Shown in pieces: positions 1 through 11,169 of a DNA stretch of 64,000 nt. The notes under the pieces were generated by a model that was not told the DNA's origin, ran no database searches, and was given only the letters and a program-made list of their open reading frames with translations. The translations under genes were made by a program, and so were the position numbers. The DNA lies in assembly GCF_900102495.1 (NCBI RefSeq), contig NZ_FMVQ01000006.1, forward strand, positions 109,501 through 173,500, read 5' to 3'. Origin of the DNA: Nitrosospira sp. Nl5. Lineage in GTDB: Bacteria > Pseudomonadota > Gammaproteobacteria > Burkholderiales > Nitrosomonadaceae. The number at the start of each line of letters is the position of its first letter. Position 1 is the stretch's first letter.

Positions 1-376
1 TACCGAAATAAACCAGCTCGGGGTTTGCCGCCAGAGCGGTCATGCGGGATAAGCGGGGATGAATATGATCATAGGCTTGATCGGGAAGAATATCGAAGCG
101 GTGCCCTTCGGGAGTGAAATTCACCTCTACCACACCCGTGGGACGGGTGGAATCGAGCTGCACACCATGCATGGGCAGTCCGGAATTTTCCAGGGCTTGC
201 AATATACGCGACCCTGCGTCGTCCCGTCCCACTCTGGTAATTAGAACCGGCTCACAGCCAAAAGCGCGCAGGTGCCGCGCAACATTGAATGGTGCGCCCC
301 CTAAAACCTCCCGGTCGGGAAACCGGTCTATCAAGATTTCGCCAAATAACAGCACGATGTGGCGAGTCGCAATCAT
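1..376 (-). CDS. PfkB-family sugar kinase (fructokinase-like), 3' end outside window
   Basis: The first 125 residues of a ribokinase/PfkB-type carbohydrate kinase can be read; the rest lies beyond the left edge. The N-terminus carries the family's opening strand (FGEILIDRFPD), then LGGAPFNVARHLRAFG, the substrate-binding GG-x-x-x-N-x-A signature near residues 30-40, and a TRVGRDDAG stretch. Bacterial fructokinases begin in this way, so phosphorylation of fructose or a related sugar with ATP is the likely role; the substrate cannot be fixed from the part seen. The start is the only ATG in frame before the domain. It reads away from ubiE's 3' end across about 230 bp without an obvious gene. Confidence 0.8.
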   Translation of the reverse strand, partial: MIATRHIVLLFGEILIDRFPDREVLGGAPFNVARHLRAFGCEPVLITRVGRDDAGSRILQALENSGLPMHGVQLDSTRPTGVVEVNFTPEGHRFDILPDQAYDHIHPRLSRMTALAANPELVYFG

Positions 377-605
377 CCTGGAGGCCCTTCGAAAGGACCT
401 GATCTCGTTAAAGACAAGGGACCAAGCCAGCGAATGAATGTCTCATAGTAGGGTATCCTGAGCTGATTCTTATGTGCGATAACACACATAACGCTGTACG
501 AGAAAGGGATAACAAGGCACCCGATACGAACTCTTCCTTTAAATCCGGAAACGCCCGTGCCGGCTTTTACCGAATATTTCTGAATGGGACATCATGGAAC
601 CGACT

Positions 606-1340
606 TCAGAACTTGTAGCCGCGGTGCAATGCAACCACACTGGCGGTTAAATTGAAATATTCTACGCGCTCGAATCCGGCTTGCTCCATTAACTGCTTCA
701 GTTCCTCCTGAGAGGGATGCAAACGGATGGATTCGGCAAGATAGCGATAGCTATCCTGATCCTTCGCGATGAGCTTGCCCATAACCGGCAGTAATTTGAA
801 CGAGTAGGTATCGTAGAGATGCCGCAGCGGTTTCCATACTTTGGAGAATTCAAGTACGATAACACATCCGCCGGGGCGGAGCACACGCAGCATTTCTTTC
901 AACGCTACGTCTTTGTGGGTCATGTTTCTGAGACCGAAAGCAACGCTCACGCAATCGAAATAATCGTTTGGAAACGGCAGTCTTTCCGCATCGCATTGCG
1001 CTACCGAGACAGCTGCACCTTGATCAAGCAGCCGATCGCGGCCGATCGTAAGCATGGAGCTGTTGATATCGGTGAGCCAGACCTCGCCGTCTTCGCCCAC
1101 GTGCTCCACGAACAATGCACTCAGGTCAGCGGTGCCTCCAGCAATATCGAGCACTCTGCCACCCCTCTTGACGCTGCTCGTTTCTACCGCAAAACGCTTC
1201 CATAATCGGTGCAACCCCCCTGACATGAGATCATTCATCAGGTTGTAGCGTTCCGCTACCGAATCGAACACGCCGGCCACTTTGTGAGCTTTCTCTGTTT
1301 CGGGAACGACGTTAAAGCCGAAATGGGTGGTTTTCGTCAT
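606..1340 (-). CDS. ubiE: Ubiquinone/menaquinone biosynthesis C-methyltransferase UbiE
   Basis: SAM-dependent methyltransferase of 244 residues that adds the C-methyl group to the benzoquinol (or naphthoquinol) ring in quinone synthesis. The sequence begins TTHFGF, followed by [26 protein letters not shown], typical of UbiE. The SAM-binding glycine motif is DIAGGTADL (about residues 66-74), and AFGLRNM and LRPGG follow in order. Length matches the family (about 245-255). It lies 84 bp downstream of the DUF971 gene on the same strand, a pairing common in proteobacteria, so the two are probably co-transcribed. Ammonia oxidisers need ubiquinone to take electrons from hydroxylamine oxidation. Confidence 0.95.
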   Translation of the reverse strand: MTKTTHFGFNVVPETEKAHKVAGVFDSVAERYNLMNDLMSGGLHRLWKRFAVETSSVKRGGRVLDIAGGTADLSALFVEHVGEDGEVWLTDINSSMLTIGRDRLLDQGAAVSVAQCDAERLPFPNDYFDCVSVAFGLRNMTHKDVALKEMLRVLRPGGCVIVLEFSKVWKPLRHLYDTYSFKLLPVMGKLIAKDQDSYRYLAESIRLHPSQEELKQLMEQAGFERVEYFNLTASVVALHRGYKF

Positions 1341-1424
1341 AAGGTTCAGTTTCTTTATAAGGATGGGTAACGCTTTGTACCATGACCATGCGAAGATTAA
1401 GATTACTTCGCTGCCGTTAGGGGT

Positions 1425-1817
1425 TTAATACTTGCGAACTCCGACCGGTTCGCGGCTGGCGCCCGCCTCTTTCATCCGGTCTAGATACCGTTGCCACATT
1501 TCATCTTGATGGAGGCCATAATCGTAGAGCAAGTCCCAGGAATAGAGCCCGGTATTATGGCCATCGGAAAAATTCAGTTGGATCGCGTAATTCCCTACCG
1601 GCTCGATATGGGTGATATTCACGTTTTTCTTGCCCACCTGCAACACTTCCTGCCCTGGACTATGGCCCCGTACTTCCGCAGAAGGCGAGTAGACCCGGAG
1701 AAATTCGCACGGAATCGTGAATGTTTTACCGTCTTCAAAAGAAATTTCCAGTAATCTGGACTGTCGATGCAGTTTTATTTCAGTGGGATTAAGGGTATCT
1801 TTGCTTAGCCCTGCCAT
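1425..1817 (-). CDS. DUF971 domain protein (gamma-butyrobetaine hydroxylase N-terminal-like)
   Basis: Protein of 130 residues consisting almost wholly of a DUF971 domain, the small fold also found at the N-terminus of gamma-butyrobetaine hydroxylase. Visible features are the LHRQSRLLEISFEDG opening, the PCEFLRVYSPSAEVRGH segment, and the SDGHNTGLYSWDLLYDYG block that is most conserved in this family. The last 20 residues form a short charged helix and a tail. The family's function in bacteria is not settled; links to iron-sulphur or quinone metabolism have been suggested. It stands just upstream of ubiE in the same direction and diverges from the flavoprotein gene across 73 bp. Confidence 0.85.
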   Translation of the reverse strand: MAGLSKDTLNPTEIKLHRQSRLLEISFEDGKTFTIPCEFLRVYSPSAEVRGHSPGQEVLQVGKKNVNITHIEPVGNYAIQLNFSDGHNTGLYSWDLLYDYGLHQDEMWQRYLDRMKEAGASREPVGVRKY

Positions 1818-1890
1818 CGCTGCTATTCCTCATTACCATTTCTTATGGCGGAATCGCACATGATAAACCAGCAGAGGCAAAACTAAAACC

Positions 1891-3048
1891 TTGCGCTCGA
1901 ATCATATTTTCGCCAATACACCGCATGCTTCCGGTCCTCGCGAACTCGTACTTATCGGCGGCGGCCACACACATGCCCTGTTACTGCGAAAACTCGGCAA
2001 AAAACCGCTAGCTGATGTCCGTTTGACCGTAATAAGCGATGTCGAACATGCTGCCTATTCCGGAATGCTGCCGGGTCACATCAGCGGCTTTTACCGGCAA
2101 ACGGAAATACAAATCGACCTACGGCGGCTGTGCCATTTCGCCGGTGCCGGGTTCATCCATGCAAAAGTGTCCGGACTGGATTTAAAACGGAAACAGGTTC
2201 TGCTTGCCGATGATTCTGCCCCCGTGTCCGTCGATCTAGTTTCCATAAATATAGGCGGAACGCCGCACATGAATGACGTTGCGGGAGCGGAACAATGGGC
2301 GATCCCCGCCAAACCTGTGCAGCACCTGCTGTCAGGGTGGGAGCGCGCCAAGGCTGCCACCCAGAATAGTGCGAATCCGCTGCAAATCATTCTGGTAGGA
2401 GGTGGGGCGGGCGGGGTAGAGCTAGCGCTAGCCATGCATTCGCAACTTCGGAGCAACGCCAAAATCGTTATCGTTCACGGTGAAAAGCATCTGTTGCCGG
2501 GGCACAATATTTGCGTCCAGCATATTTTTAGCAAACTGCTGCAGGAGCGAAAACTGACCGTGATTCCCGATGCCACAGTGGTGGAGGTGATGCCGACGAG
2601 CGTGCGCCTCAAGGATGGCCGATCCTTGGCTGCCGACTTCGTCTTCTGGGTCACGCAAGTTGCACCACCGCGGTGGCTAACCGAGTGTGGTCTGGACACC
2701 ACGCCTGAAGGCTTCATTCGAGTGAAACCCACCTTGCAGACAATCAATTACCCCTGGATTTTCGCGGCCGGAGATGTGGCAGCCATCGAATGCCAGAAAT
2801 TGCCCAAGTCCGGGGTCTACGCCGTACGGATGGCGAATCCGCTGGGGGACAACCTGCGCGCGCACCTATCGGGCCGCTTGCTGGGGGATTACAAGCCACA
2901 ACGCCATACGCTCAGCCTCATTGGCACCGCGGATAGACGCGCCGTCGCTTCCTATTGCTATCTAGCCGGACATTCCCGTCTTTTCTGGTGGTGGAAAGAC
3001 TGGATCGACCGTCGCTTTATGCGGCAGTTCCGGCAATTACCAGCGTAG
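1891..3048 (+). CDS. SelD-associated-type pyridine nucleotide-disulphide oxidoreductase
   Basis: FAD-dependent oxidoreductase of 385 residues, NADH-dehydrogenase-like. The N-terminal dinucleotide motif is LVLIGGGHTHALLL (residues 20-33), where the H-T-H after the glycines is characteristic of the family found alone or fused ahead of selenophosphate synthetase SelD. A second nucleotide motif, ILVGGGAGGVELALAM, starts near residue 170, and FAAGDVA near residue 290 binds FAD. The SelD half is absent here and no selD is seen in the window. The start is a TTG with a GAGG 13 bases upstream; no ATG is available before the FAD motif. The C-terminal KDWIDRRFM stretch is typical of membrane-associated NDH-2 relatives. 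The electron acceptor is unknown. Confidence 0.8.
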   Translation: MRSNHIFANTPHASGPRELVLIGGGHTHALLLRKLGKKPLADVRLTVISDVEHAAYSGMLPGHISGFYRQTEIQIDLRRLCHFAGAGFIHAKVSGLDLKRKQVLLADDSAPVSVDLVSINIGGTPHMNDVAGAEQWAIPAKPVQHLLSGWERAKAATQNSANPLQIILVGGGAGGVELALAMHSQLRSNAKIVIVHGEKHLLPGHNICVQHIFSKLLQERKLTVIPDATVVEVMPTSVRLKDGRSLAADFVFWVTQVAPPRWLTECGLDTTPEGFIRVKPTLQTINYPWIFAAGDVAAIECQKLPKSGVYAVRMANPLGDNLRAHLSGRLLGDYKPQRHTLSLIGTADRRAVASYCYLAGHSRLFWWWKDWIDRRFMRQFRQLPA

Positions 3049-3089
3049 CTGCGCGATACTGCTGCGATATGGCTGCCCTGATATCCCAA

Positions 3090-3602
3090 CTAAGGAAATG
3101 CCGGTATTTTCGGTTCTGTTCCTTCAATTTCCACCGTGGGCAAATGCGCCTTTATGCGGGCCTCGATCTCATCAACCCGATTTTTCGGCACATCGGCCAG
3201 AACCAGAAATTGACCCGCCTCAATCGCCTCCTCAAACTGCTTTATCCTGGAGCTACCAGTGCTCACGCCTATCAGGCTGCCAGCCCATGCGCCCACTCCC
3301 GCCCCGACAAGCGCGCTCGCCAGCAGGACGCCGCCTGCAATGACTGTCGAGGCAGGGGGAAGCGCGACCGCAACCAACCCGGCAAGGGCTCCCGCTGATC
3401 CGCCAAGCGCCAGCCCGCGTTCCACCGCGGGAATAAAATCGCTTTTCTGAAGGAGATTTGCTTCAGGCAGATCCTCAAGCTCTGTCCCACGCTTTGCGAT
3501 CACATGAATATGTCGCTCCTCGATTCGTGACAGAAGCAACTCGTCGATAATACGCTTGGTGATGGCGATATCGGGAACAAGAAAGTAAATTCGTCGCATC
3601 AT
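3090..3602 (-). CDS. Glycine-zipper membrane protein, general stress-like
   Basis: Protein of 170 residues with a soluble N-terminal alpha/beta part (RRIYFLVPDIAITKRIIDEL, resembling DUF1269-type proteins), a central Gly/Ala-rich hydrophobic stretch (about residues 65-118, LALGGSAGALAGLVAVALPP and then GAGVGAWAGSLIG) and a C-terminal segment ending with FLVLADVPKNRVDEIEARI. The centre looks like one or two close-packed membrane helices of the glycine-zipper kind. Such proteins are common in betaproteobacteria and often stress-induced, but no biochemical function is known. It converges on the flavoprotein gene with a 41-bp gap. A GGAG-like element (AGGAGATC) lies directly before the ATG. Confidence 0.65.
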   Translation of the reverse strand: MMRRIYFLVPDIAITKRIIDELLLSRIEERHIHVIAKRGTELEDLPEANLLQKSDFIPAVERGLALGGSAGALAGLVAVALPPASTVIAGGVLLASALVGAGVGAWAGSLIGVSTGSSRIKQFEEAIEAGQFLVLADVPKNRVDEIEARIKAHLPTVEIEGTEPKIPAFP

Positions 3603-5188
<1,586 letters not shown>

Positions 5189-5223
5189 GTGGGTGCCAGC
5201 GTGCATTTTTTCAGGGACAGGAC

Positions 5224-6081
5224 ATGCCGGAATTGAAGCTTCTCTCATCCTATCGTTCGTTCGATGGATCGCAAAAACGCTACAGGCATCGTTCACAGTC
5301 GCTGCATTGCGAAATGAATTTTTCCATCTATCTTCCACCCAAAACAGGCGATAACGAAAAAGCACCGGTCATCTACTGGTTATCAGGATTAACTTGTACC
5401 GATGAGAATTTCACCATCAAAGCCGGCGCGCAGCGCGTGGCGGCGGAACTGGGCATTGCCGTGGTCGTGCCCGATACCAGTCCGCGGGGAGAGGGCGTTG
5501 CGATAGCGCCGAATGCCTCATACGACCTGGGGTTGGGCGCCGGTTTTTATGTGAACGCCACGCAACCGCCCTGGAGTCACCACTACCGGATGTACGATTA
5601 TGTGGTCGATGAACTGCCTGCCCTGATCGAACAATATTTTCCCGTAAGCGATCGGCGATCAATTTGCGGACATTCCATGGGCGGTCACGGTGCGCTTGTC
5701 ATTGCCTTGCGCAACCCGCAGCGTTACCGATCGGTATCTGCCTTTTCCCCGATAGCCAACCCGACTACCAGCCCATGGGGCAAAAAAGCGTTCAGTCATT
5801 ACCTGGGCGATGATGTCAAGAACTGGTGGGGTTTTGATGCAACATTGCTGATTGAAACGTCGCTTGCCTCGGAACATCTACCGATGATGGTCGACCAGGG
5901 AGACGCGGATGAATTCTTGATTGAACAACTGAAAACCGAGCGCCTTATCGCCGCCTGTGAAGCAGCGAACTACCCTGCCCAGATCAGGATGCGTGAAGGG
6001 TACGATCACAGTTATTTTTTTATCAGCACCTTTATCGAAAACCATCTGCGTTTTCACGCAAAAGCACTGGATTCCCGATGA
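5224..6081 (+). CDS. fghA: S-formylglutathione hydrolase
   Basis: Serine hydrolase of 285 residues (esterase D family) that splits S-formylglutathione into formate and glutathione, completing the glutathione-dependent formaldehyde pathway started by the preceding dehydrogenase. The nucleophile lies in CGHSMGGHGAL (about residue 148), preceded by the oxyanion region YWLSGLTCTDENF. Asp and His of the triad are likely in VDQGDADEFL and YDHSYFFI near the C-terminus. Family members are 275-290 residues long. The 35-bp spacing to frmA implies one transcript. Confidence 0.95.
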   Translation: MPELKLLSSYRSFDGSQKRYRHRSQSLHCEMNFSIYLPPKTGDNEKAPVIYWLSGLTCTDENFTIKAGAQRVAAELGIAVVVPDTSPRGEGVAIAPNASYDLGLGAGFYVNATQPPWSHHYRMYDYVVDELPALIEQYFPVSDRRSICGHSMGGHGALVIALRNPQRYRSVSAFSPIANPTTSPWGKKAFSHYLGDDVKNWWGFDATLLIETSLASEHLPMMVDQGDADEFLIEQLKTERLIAACEAANYPAQIRMREGYDHSYFFISTFIENHLRFHAKALDSR

Positions 6082-6249
6082 CCTTTCGATGATTCGGGCA
6101 ACCTGATGACTGGGCAATTGACTCGCAAAACCGCATCAGAGTTTTTTAAATGCTGTCGCGGCGCGTTTGCTGCCGCTTCACATTCCAAGCCCGGCAGGGA
6201 ATGCCTTCTCCGCTTACTGTATAATTCATCCTTTTGGAAATGTCCTTCT

Positions 6250-7354
6250 ATGGAAGCGGAACAACTTAACACCATTGCCAACCAGCTTACCGATCTCGAT
6301 AACCGGGCGGCAGAATTGCGGAGGTATCTTTGACTTCGATACCAAACAGACGCGTCTGAACGAACTCACCCGGTTGACAGAAGATCCCGCGATCTGGGAC
6401 GACAATAAACGTGCGCAGGAATTGGGGCGCGAGAAAAAGATGCTGGAAGACATTGTCATCGGCCTGGAAACCATCGGACGCCAGCTGCACGATGCCCGGG
6501 ACTTGTTCCAGATGGCAAAAGAAGAGAATGACGATGCCACGCTGGAAAGCATCGACAGCGACATTGCGCAATTGGAAAGAACCGTGGCGGAAATGGAATT
6601 CCGCCGAATGTTCTCCCACCCGATGGACCCCAATAACTGCTTTGTGGATATCCAGGCCGGTTCCGGCGGCACTGAAGCCCAGGATTGGGCGGCGATGCTG
6701 GAACGCATGTATCTGCGCTATTGCGAACGGCGTGGCTATGCCGCGGAAGTGATGGAAGAATCACCCGGAGAGGTAGCGGGCATCAAGAGCACAAGTATCA
6801 AAATATCAGGTGATTACGCCTATGGCTACCTCCGCACAGAGACGGGCGTGCACCGGTTGGTACGCAAATCTCCGTTCGATTCCGGCAATCGCCGCCATAC
6901 CTCTTTTGCCAGCGTGTTTGTCTATCCCGAGGTGGACGAGACCATCGAAATAGAAATCAATCCGGCGGATCTGCGCGTCGATACCTTTCGCGCGTCCGGC
7001 GCGGGCGGCCAGCATATCAACAAAACGGACTCGGCGATTCGCATCACCCACAACCCTACGGGTATCGTGGTGCAATGCCAGAGCGGTCGCTCCCAGCACC
7101 GCAATCGCGCCGACGCGATGGCCATGCTGAAATCGCGCCTGTATGAGGCGGAATTACGCAAACGCAATGACGAAAAGCAAGCAATCGAAGACACCAAAAC
7201 CGACATCGGCTGGGGACACCAGATCCGCTCCTACGTGCTGGACCAGTCGCGCATCAAGGATTTGCGCACCGGCGTTGAAAGCGGCAATACCCAGGCGGTA
7301 CTCGACGGCGGATTGGACGATTTCATCGAGGCAAGCTTAAAACAAGGCATATAA
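6250..7354 (+). CDS. prfB: Peptide chain release factor 2, expressed by programmed +1 frameshift
   Basis: RF2 recognises UGA and UAA stop codons and releases the finished peptide. The gene is in two frames. A 27-codon leader, [13 protein letters not shown] and on to RRYL, runs from the ATG at 6250 to an in-frame TGA at 6331-6333. The ribosome then skips T6331 and continues with GAC at 6332 as [12 protein letters not shown], giving about 367 residues. The main frame carries the stop-codon recognition motif SPF ([11 protein letters not shown]) and the catalytic loop [11 protein letters not shown] with GGQ. A single-frame reading would wrongly start upstream at 6167 or call the gene broken. lysS follows 10 bp later, the usual prfB-lysS operon. 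Confidence 0.95.
6319..6334 (+). promoter_or_regulatory. prfB +1 recoding site
   Basis: The internal Shine-Dalgarno-like GGAGG (6320-6324) is followed three bases later by CTT (6328-6330), the stop TGA (6331-6333) and C. This is the standard RF2 autoregulatory slip site: when RF2 is scarce, termination at TGA is slow, the CUU-decoding tRNA slips to UUU and RF2 is made. Confidence 0.93.
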
Positions 7355-7364
7355 AGGAGGCCTC

Positions 7365-8897
7365 ATGGGGACGGATGGGATTTCGGAGAATGGCCTGGAC
7401 GAGACATTCAGCCGCGTCGATGCGGAGGTAAAGCTCGTTGACGAGCGTCGCGCCAAGCTGGCCGCGCTGCGTGAAACCGGGGGCGCCTTTCCCAATGATT
7501 TTCGCCGTGACGATTTTTCGTTGGATCTCCACCGGCAATACGGCGAACATTCCAACGAAGTTCTGGAAGCAGAGCCGAAGACCGTAAGCGTAGCGGGGCG
7601 CATGGTATTGAAGCGCGTGATGGGCAAGGCGAGCTTCGCCACCATTCAGGACATGCGCGGGCGTATCCAGCTCTACATCACTAACGACAATGTCGGCGCA
7701 TCGGTTCACGAAGCATTCAAGCATCATGATCTCGGGGACATACTAGGTGCCCAAGGTACGCTATTCAGAACCCGAACTGGCGAGCTGTCGGTGCGGGTAA
7801 CGAATTTGCGGTTGCTGACAAAGTCTTTACGCCCGCTACCGGAAAAATTCCACGGTCTGACTGACCAGGAACAGAAGTATCGCCAACGTTATCTCGACCT
7901 GATCACCAACGAGGATAGCCGCAAGGTATTCCTCACTCGATCACGCGTCATCCAGTCCATTCGCGAGTTTTTTGTCGCGCACGGCTATCTGGAAGTAGAA
8001 ACGCCGATGATGCATCCCATCCCTGGCGGCGCCGCAGCACGGCCTTTTACCACGCATCACAATGCGCTGGATATGGGCTTGTATTTGCGTATCGCCCCGG
8101 AGCTTTACCTGAAACGGCTGGTCGTCGGGGGAATGGAAAAAGTATTCGAAATCAATAGGAATTTCCGTAATGAAGGGATATCCACGCGGCACAATCCGGA
8201 ATTCACCATGCTGGAATTTTACGAGGCTTATCAGGACCATATCTATCTGATGAACTTTACGGAAACCATGCTGCGGGAAGTGGCGGTAAAAGCTCTGGGC
8301 ACCACCAGGCTAACCTATCAGGAGCGGGAATTTGATCTCTCACGCCCGTTCGAGCGGCTCACCATCACCCAGGCCATTCAAAAATTTCACCCGCAATATA
8401 CGGATGGATTACTTAACGACCGCAACGCGCTGGTCACCGCGATGGCATCGAGAAACATTATTTTCAGGCCGGAAGACAGCATTGGCGGATTACAGCTTTC
8501 ACTGTTTGACGCTACGACCGAGCATCTCCTGTTTGAACCGACCTTCATCGTCGATTACCCGGCGGAAGTGTCGCCGCTGGCGCGGCGTAATGATATCGAT
8601 CCTACGATAACCGACCGTTTCGAACTCTACATCGCAGGGCGCGAGATCGCCAACGGCTTTTCCGAATTGAACGACCCGGAAGACCAGGCTGCACGTTTTA
8701 TGGAGCAAGCCAACGCCAAGGAAGCGGGGGATGCCGAGGCGATGCACTATGACGCGGACTACATACGCGCACTGGAATATGGCCTGCCTCCCACCGCCGG
8801 AGAAGGTATTGGTATTGACCGCCTGGTAATGCTGTTTACCGATAGCCCAAGCATCCGTGACGTCATCCTGTTTCCGCAATTACGTCCTGGAGACTGA
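7365..8897 (+). CDS. lysS: Lysyl-tRNA synthetase, class II
   Basis: Charges tRNA-Lys with lysine. The protein is 510 residues, matching bacterial LysRS. An N-terminal OB-fold for anticodon binding covers about residues 70-180 ([22 protein letters not shown]). The class II catalytic core follows: motif 1 around the [15 protein letters not shown] stretch, motif 2 as [20 protein letters not shown], and motif 3 as [13 protein letters not shown] near the C-terminus. The start has a strong AGGAGG Shine-Dalgarno sequence 7 bases before the ATG. It is the second gene of the prfB-lysS operon. Confidence 0.97.
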   Translation: MGTDGISENGLDETFSRVDAEVKLVDERRAKLAALRETGGAFPNDFRRDDFSLDLHRQYGEHSNEVLEAEPKTVSVAGRMVLKRVMGKASFATIQDMRGRIQLYITNDNVGASVHEAFKHHDLGDILGAQGTLFRTRTGELSVRVTNLRLLTKSLRPLPEKFHGLTDQEQKYRQRYLDLITNEDSRKVFLTRSRVIQSIREFFVAHGYLEVETPMMHPIPGGAAARPFTTHHNALDMGLYLRIAPELYLKRLVVGGMEKVFEINRNFRNEGISTRHNPEFTMLEFYEAYQDHIYLMNFTETMLREVAVKALGTTRLTYQEREFDLSRPFERLTITQAIQKFHPQYTDGLLNDRNALVTAMASRNIIFRPEDSIGGLQLSLFDATTEHLLFEPTFIVDYPAEVSPLARRNDIDPTITDRFELYIAGREIANGFSELNDPEDQAARFMEQANAKEAGDAEAMHYDADYIRALEYGLPPTAGEGIGIDRLVMLFTDSPSIRDVILFPQLRPGD

Positions 8898-9068
8898 AAA
8901 CACGGCTGTTTTCGCGCACGTGCTGACGCCGCATGTTCCGCGGTTTCGCCTTCTTACCTGCCGGTGACGCTGCAAACGGGGCCTGATGCCATGCCATGAG
9001 GCGATCATGCCAAGCCCGTCACGACAGGCTCCAATGGCCGGGCTCAGGCAATAATGGGCCCCGACATT

Positions 9069-10364
9069 TCATTGCGCACCCTTCCGGCTTCGATCAACTT
9101 GTACTGCTGTAACCAGGCTGCCACGGTTACCCCATGCGTTACGGATATACGACAAGACCAGCGCGATCTCTTCGTCATGCAAGACTTGCGCAAAGGGCGG
9201 CATGCCGTAAGGACGCGGGTTGCTTGCGGTGACCGGGGCATAGCCACCGTTGAGGATGCTGCGAATTGCGTTGACTGGAGAAGCCAATGTGACGCCCCGG
9301 TTGCCGGCGAGCGCCGGATAAACACTCGGTGCCCCTTGTCCCAAGCTTCCATGGCAATCCTGGCAATGTGTCTCATAGATCTCGCCGCCGCGCCGGAGCT
9401 GGCCGTCCACCTCATCGGTCAACTCAGGGGCTACCCCTCTTGAATGCGGAGCGCTTCCAGGCAATGATTTGAGATAGGTTGCCACGGCGCGCGCGTCACT
9501 CGCCGCCAAGTGCTGAAGACTTTGGCTGACGACATCAGCCATCGGCCCGGTTGTCACTGCCCGGGATGACAAGCCTGTGGTGAGTAGTTGAACAATCTCC
9601 CCGATCGGCCAGTCCGAGGTGCTGGCTTCCTGGAGGGAGGTCAGTGAAGGCGCATACCAGTTCGAGCCCATGATCTGTCCTCCTCCCAGTATATTGCCCT
9701 GGCTTGCACCTAGCGGATTCCGGGTTGTGTGGCAGGCGTTGCAGTGCCCGAGCCCTTGCACGAGATAGGCGCCGCGGTTCCATTCATCACTCTTTGCAGG
9801 CTCGGGCTGATAAACGCCCTCAGTGAAGAAAAGGACCCGCCAGAGATACAGGAGCGGGCGAACATTGAACGGAAAACTGATCCGGCTGGGCGAATTGCGC
9901 TGCTTGACAGCTGGAAGCGATTGTAGATAGGCAAAGATCGCATTGGTGTCCTCGCGTGTGACTTTCGTATAATCCGTATACGGAAATGCGGGGTATAAGG
10001 GGCTCCCATCGCGCGCTTTGCCATCATGCAACGCCCGCCAGAAATCCTGTTCATTCCAGAGGCCGATACCGGTTTCCTCATCGGGTGTGATATTAGGTGT
10101 GATAAAGGTCCCGATGGACGTGGCGAGGCTGTGTCCCCCAGCGTATGGACGGCCCCCCTGTACAGTATGGCACCCCATGCAATTACCGACTTGCGCGAGA
10201 TAGGCGCCTCTTGTTTGCTGATCCTGCGCTTGCTGGTTTGCAATGCTGCTCGTCTTTCCCGCTAGCGATTCTTCGCCCATGGGATCAGGAGGCGGGCTCT
10301 TCGGTACCAGGTATATGCCGAGACTTATGAGCCCGGCAAGCGCAGCAACGGTAAAGAGTTTCAC
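9069..10364 (-). CDS. Membrane-anchored trihaem cytochrome c
   Basis: Electron carrier of 431 residues with three CXXCH haem-attachment sites: CMGCH (62-66), CNACH (208-212) and CQDCH (334-338). One N-terminal membrane helix (about residues 4-20) anchors it to face the periplasm. The three-domain arrangement resembles the cytochrome subunit of membrane alcohol, gluconate or thiosulphate dehydrogenases, but no dehydrogenase gene is beside it. The start is GTG at 10364, overlapping the upstream TGA as GTGA; longer readings would run into the upstream gene and lack a signal. The overlap implies translational coupling to the dihaem cytochrome. Its partner enzyme and redox role are unknown. Confidence 0.8.
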   Translation of the reverse strand: MKLFTVAALAGLISLGIYLVPKSPPPDPMGEESLAGKTSSIANQQAQDQQTRGAYLAQVGNCMGCHTVQGGRPYAGGHSLATSIGTFITPNITPDEETGIGLWNEQDFWRALHDGKARDGSPLYPAFPYTDYTKVTREDTNAIFAYLQSLPAVKQRNSPSRISFPFNVRPLLYLWRVLFFTEGVYQPEPAKSDEWNRGAYLVQGLGHCNACHTTRNPLGASQGNILGGGQIMGSNWYAPSLTSLQEASTSDWPIGEIVQLLTTGLSSRAVTTGPMADVVSQSLQHLAASDARAVATYLKSLPGSAPHSRGVAPELTDEVDGQLRRGGEIYETHCQDCHGSLGQGAPSVYPALAGNRGVTLASPVNAIRSILNGGYAPVTASNPRPYGMPPFAQVLHDEEIALVLSYIRNAWGNRGSLVTAVQVDRSRKGAQ

Positions 10365-11101
10365 TGAGCCCCCCCGGGTTGCAGAACGATGCTGCTGCAA
10401 CGCCTGGCCAGTTCGGCGGGGAGGACTGCTGCCGGGCCCGAACGCTTTAGAAGGGCTTCCGAAACCGGCTGCGCAGCCAGCCATGCGGCAATGGCGATTG
10501 CCTCGTCGGTCGTGAGCTGTCTTGCGATTTCCGACATGCAGTCCGGTGTCTGTCCCCGCATCAACCCGCCGTGCTGCCAGTTACCGAACTGAGCCATTAT
10601 GTAGGCGCGTGGCAGGCCCAGCAGGCCGGGAATAAAAGGCGCTATTCCCATCAGATCCTTACCATGACATTCAACGCATGCGGGGATTTTCCGTTCGGCA
10701 TCGCCCCGGGTTATCAGCGTGCGAGCCAGCTCCACTTCAGCAGGTGAAGAGTTCATGGGCTCGGGCGGAGGAAAGACCTGGTTCAGTGAAGCGAAATAAG
10801 CGGCCATTTCCCTCAGGTATTGATCGGGTAGACCTTCGAGCAGTAAAGCCATGGGCCGGTAATGACGACGGCCGTCGCGAAAATTGCGCAGCTGGTTGTA
10901 AAGGTAGCCTTCCGGCTTGCCCGCGATACGCGGATAGTAGGCATCTCTTCCCTCCTTGTCCTCCGGGCCGTGACAGGCGATACAGGCTTTTACCCGTTCT
11001 GCCATCGTGTCGGGAGCGTCCACCGGGGGAATATCAGCGGCGACGGAGGGCCCGCTGAAAAACAGGAAAGCGATCAGCGCGCATCGTCTCATCAGGTCCA
11101 T
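10361..11101 (-). CDS. Dihaem cytochrome c, c4-like
   Basis: Periplasmic cytochrome of 246 residues with two CXXCH sites, CIACH (40-44) and CVECH (142-146), each followed by the IAGKPEGYLYNQLRNFRDGRR or LLGLPRAYIMAQFGNWQHG block typical of the two halves of cytochrome c4. A signal peptide (MDLMRRCALIAFLFFSGPSVAA) is clear, and the ATG at 11101 has an AGAG element just upstream; ATGs at 11122 and 11092 are alternatives. It overlaps the trihaem cytochrome by 4 bp. It follows csoR after 68 bp in the same direction, so it could lie on the copper operon transcript. Cytochrome c4 proteins usually pass electrons to terminal oxidases. Confidence 0.82.
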   Translation of the reverse strand: MDLMRRCALIAFLFFSGPSVAADIPPVDAPDTMAERVKACIACHGPEDKEGRDAYYPRIAGKPEGYLYNQLRNFRDGRRHYRPMALLLEGLPDQYLREMAAYFASLNQVFPPPEPMNSSPAEVELARTLITRGDAERKIPACVECHGKDLMGIAPFIPGLLGLPRAYIMAQFGNWQHGGLMRGQTPDCMSEIARQLTTDEAIAIAAWLAAQPVSEALLKRSGPAAVLPAELARRCSSIVLQPGGAQ

Positions 11102-11169
11102 TCGTTCTCTACCATTCGTCATCACGCGGCGCGCAGTAGCCGTCTTGAACTGTGGCGCTTGCGGCAAGG

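Noticed and set aside
5..437. Plus-strand frames at the left edge
   Set aside because: They are antisense to the PfkB kinase, whose motifs are clear.
6167..6249. Upstream extension of the prfB main frame
   Set aside because: The RF2 leader in the other frame with a standard recoding site explains the gene; the extension has no conserved sequence.
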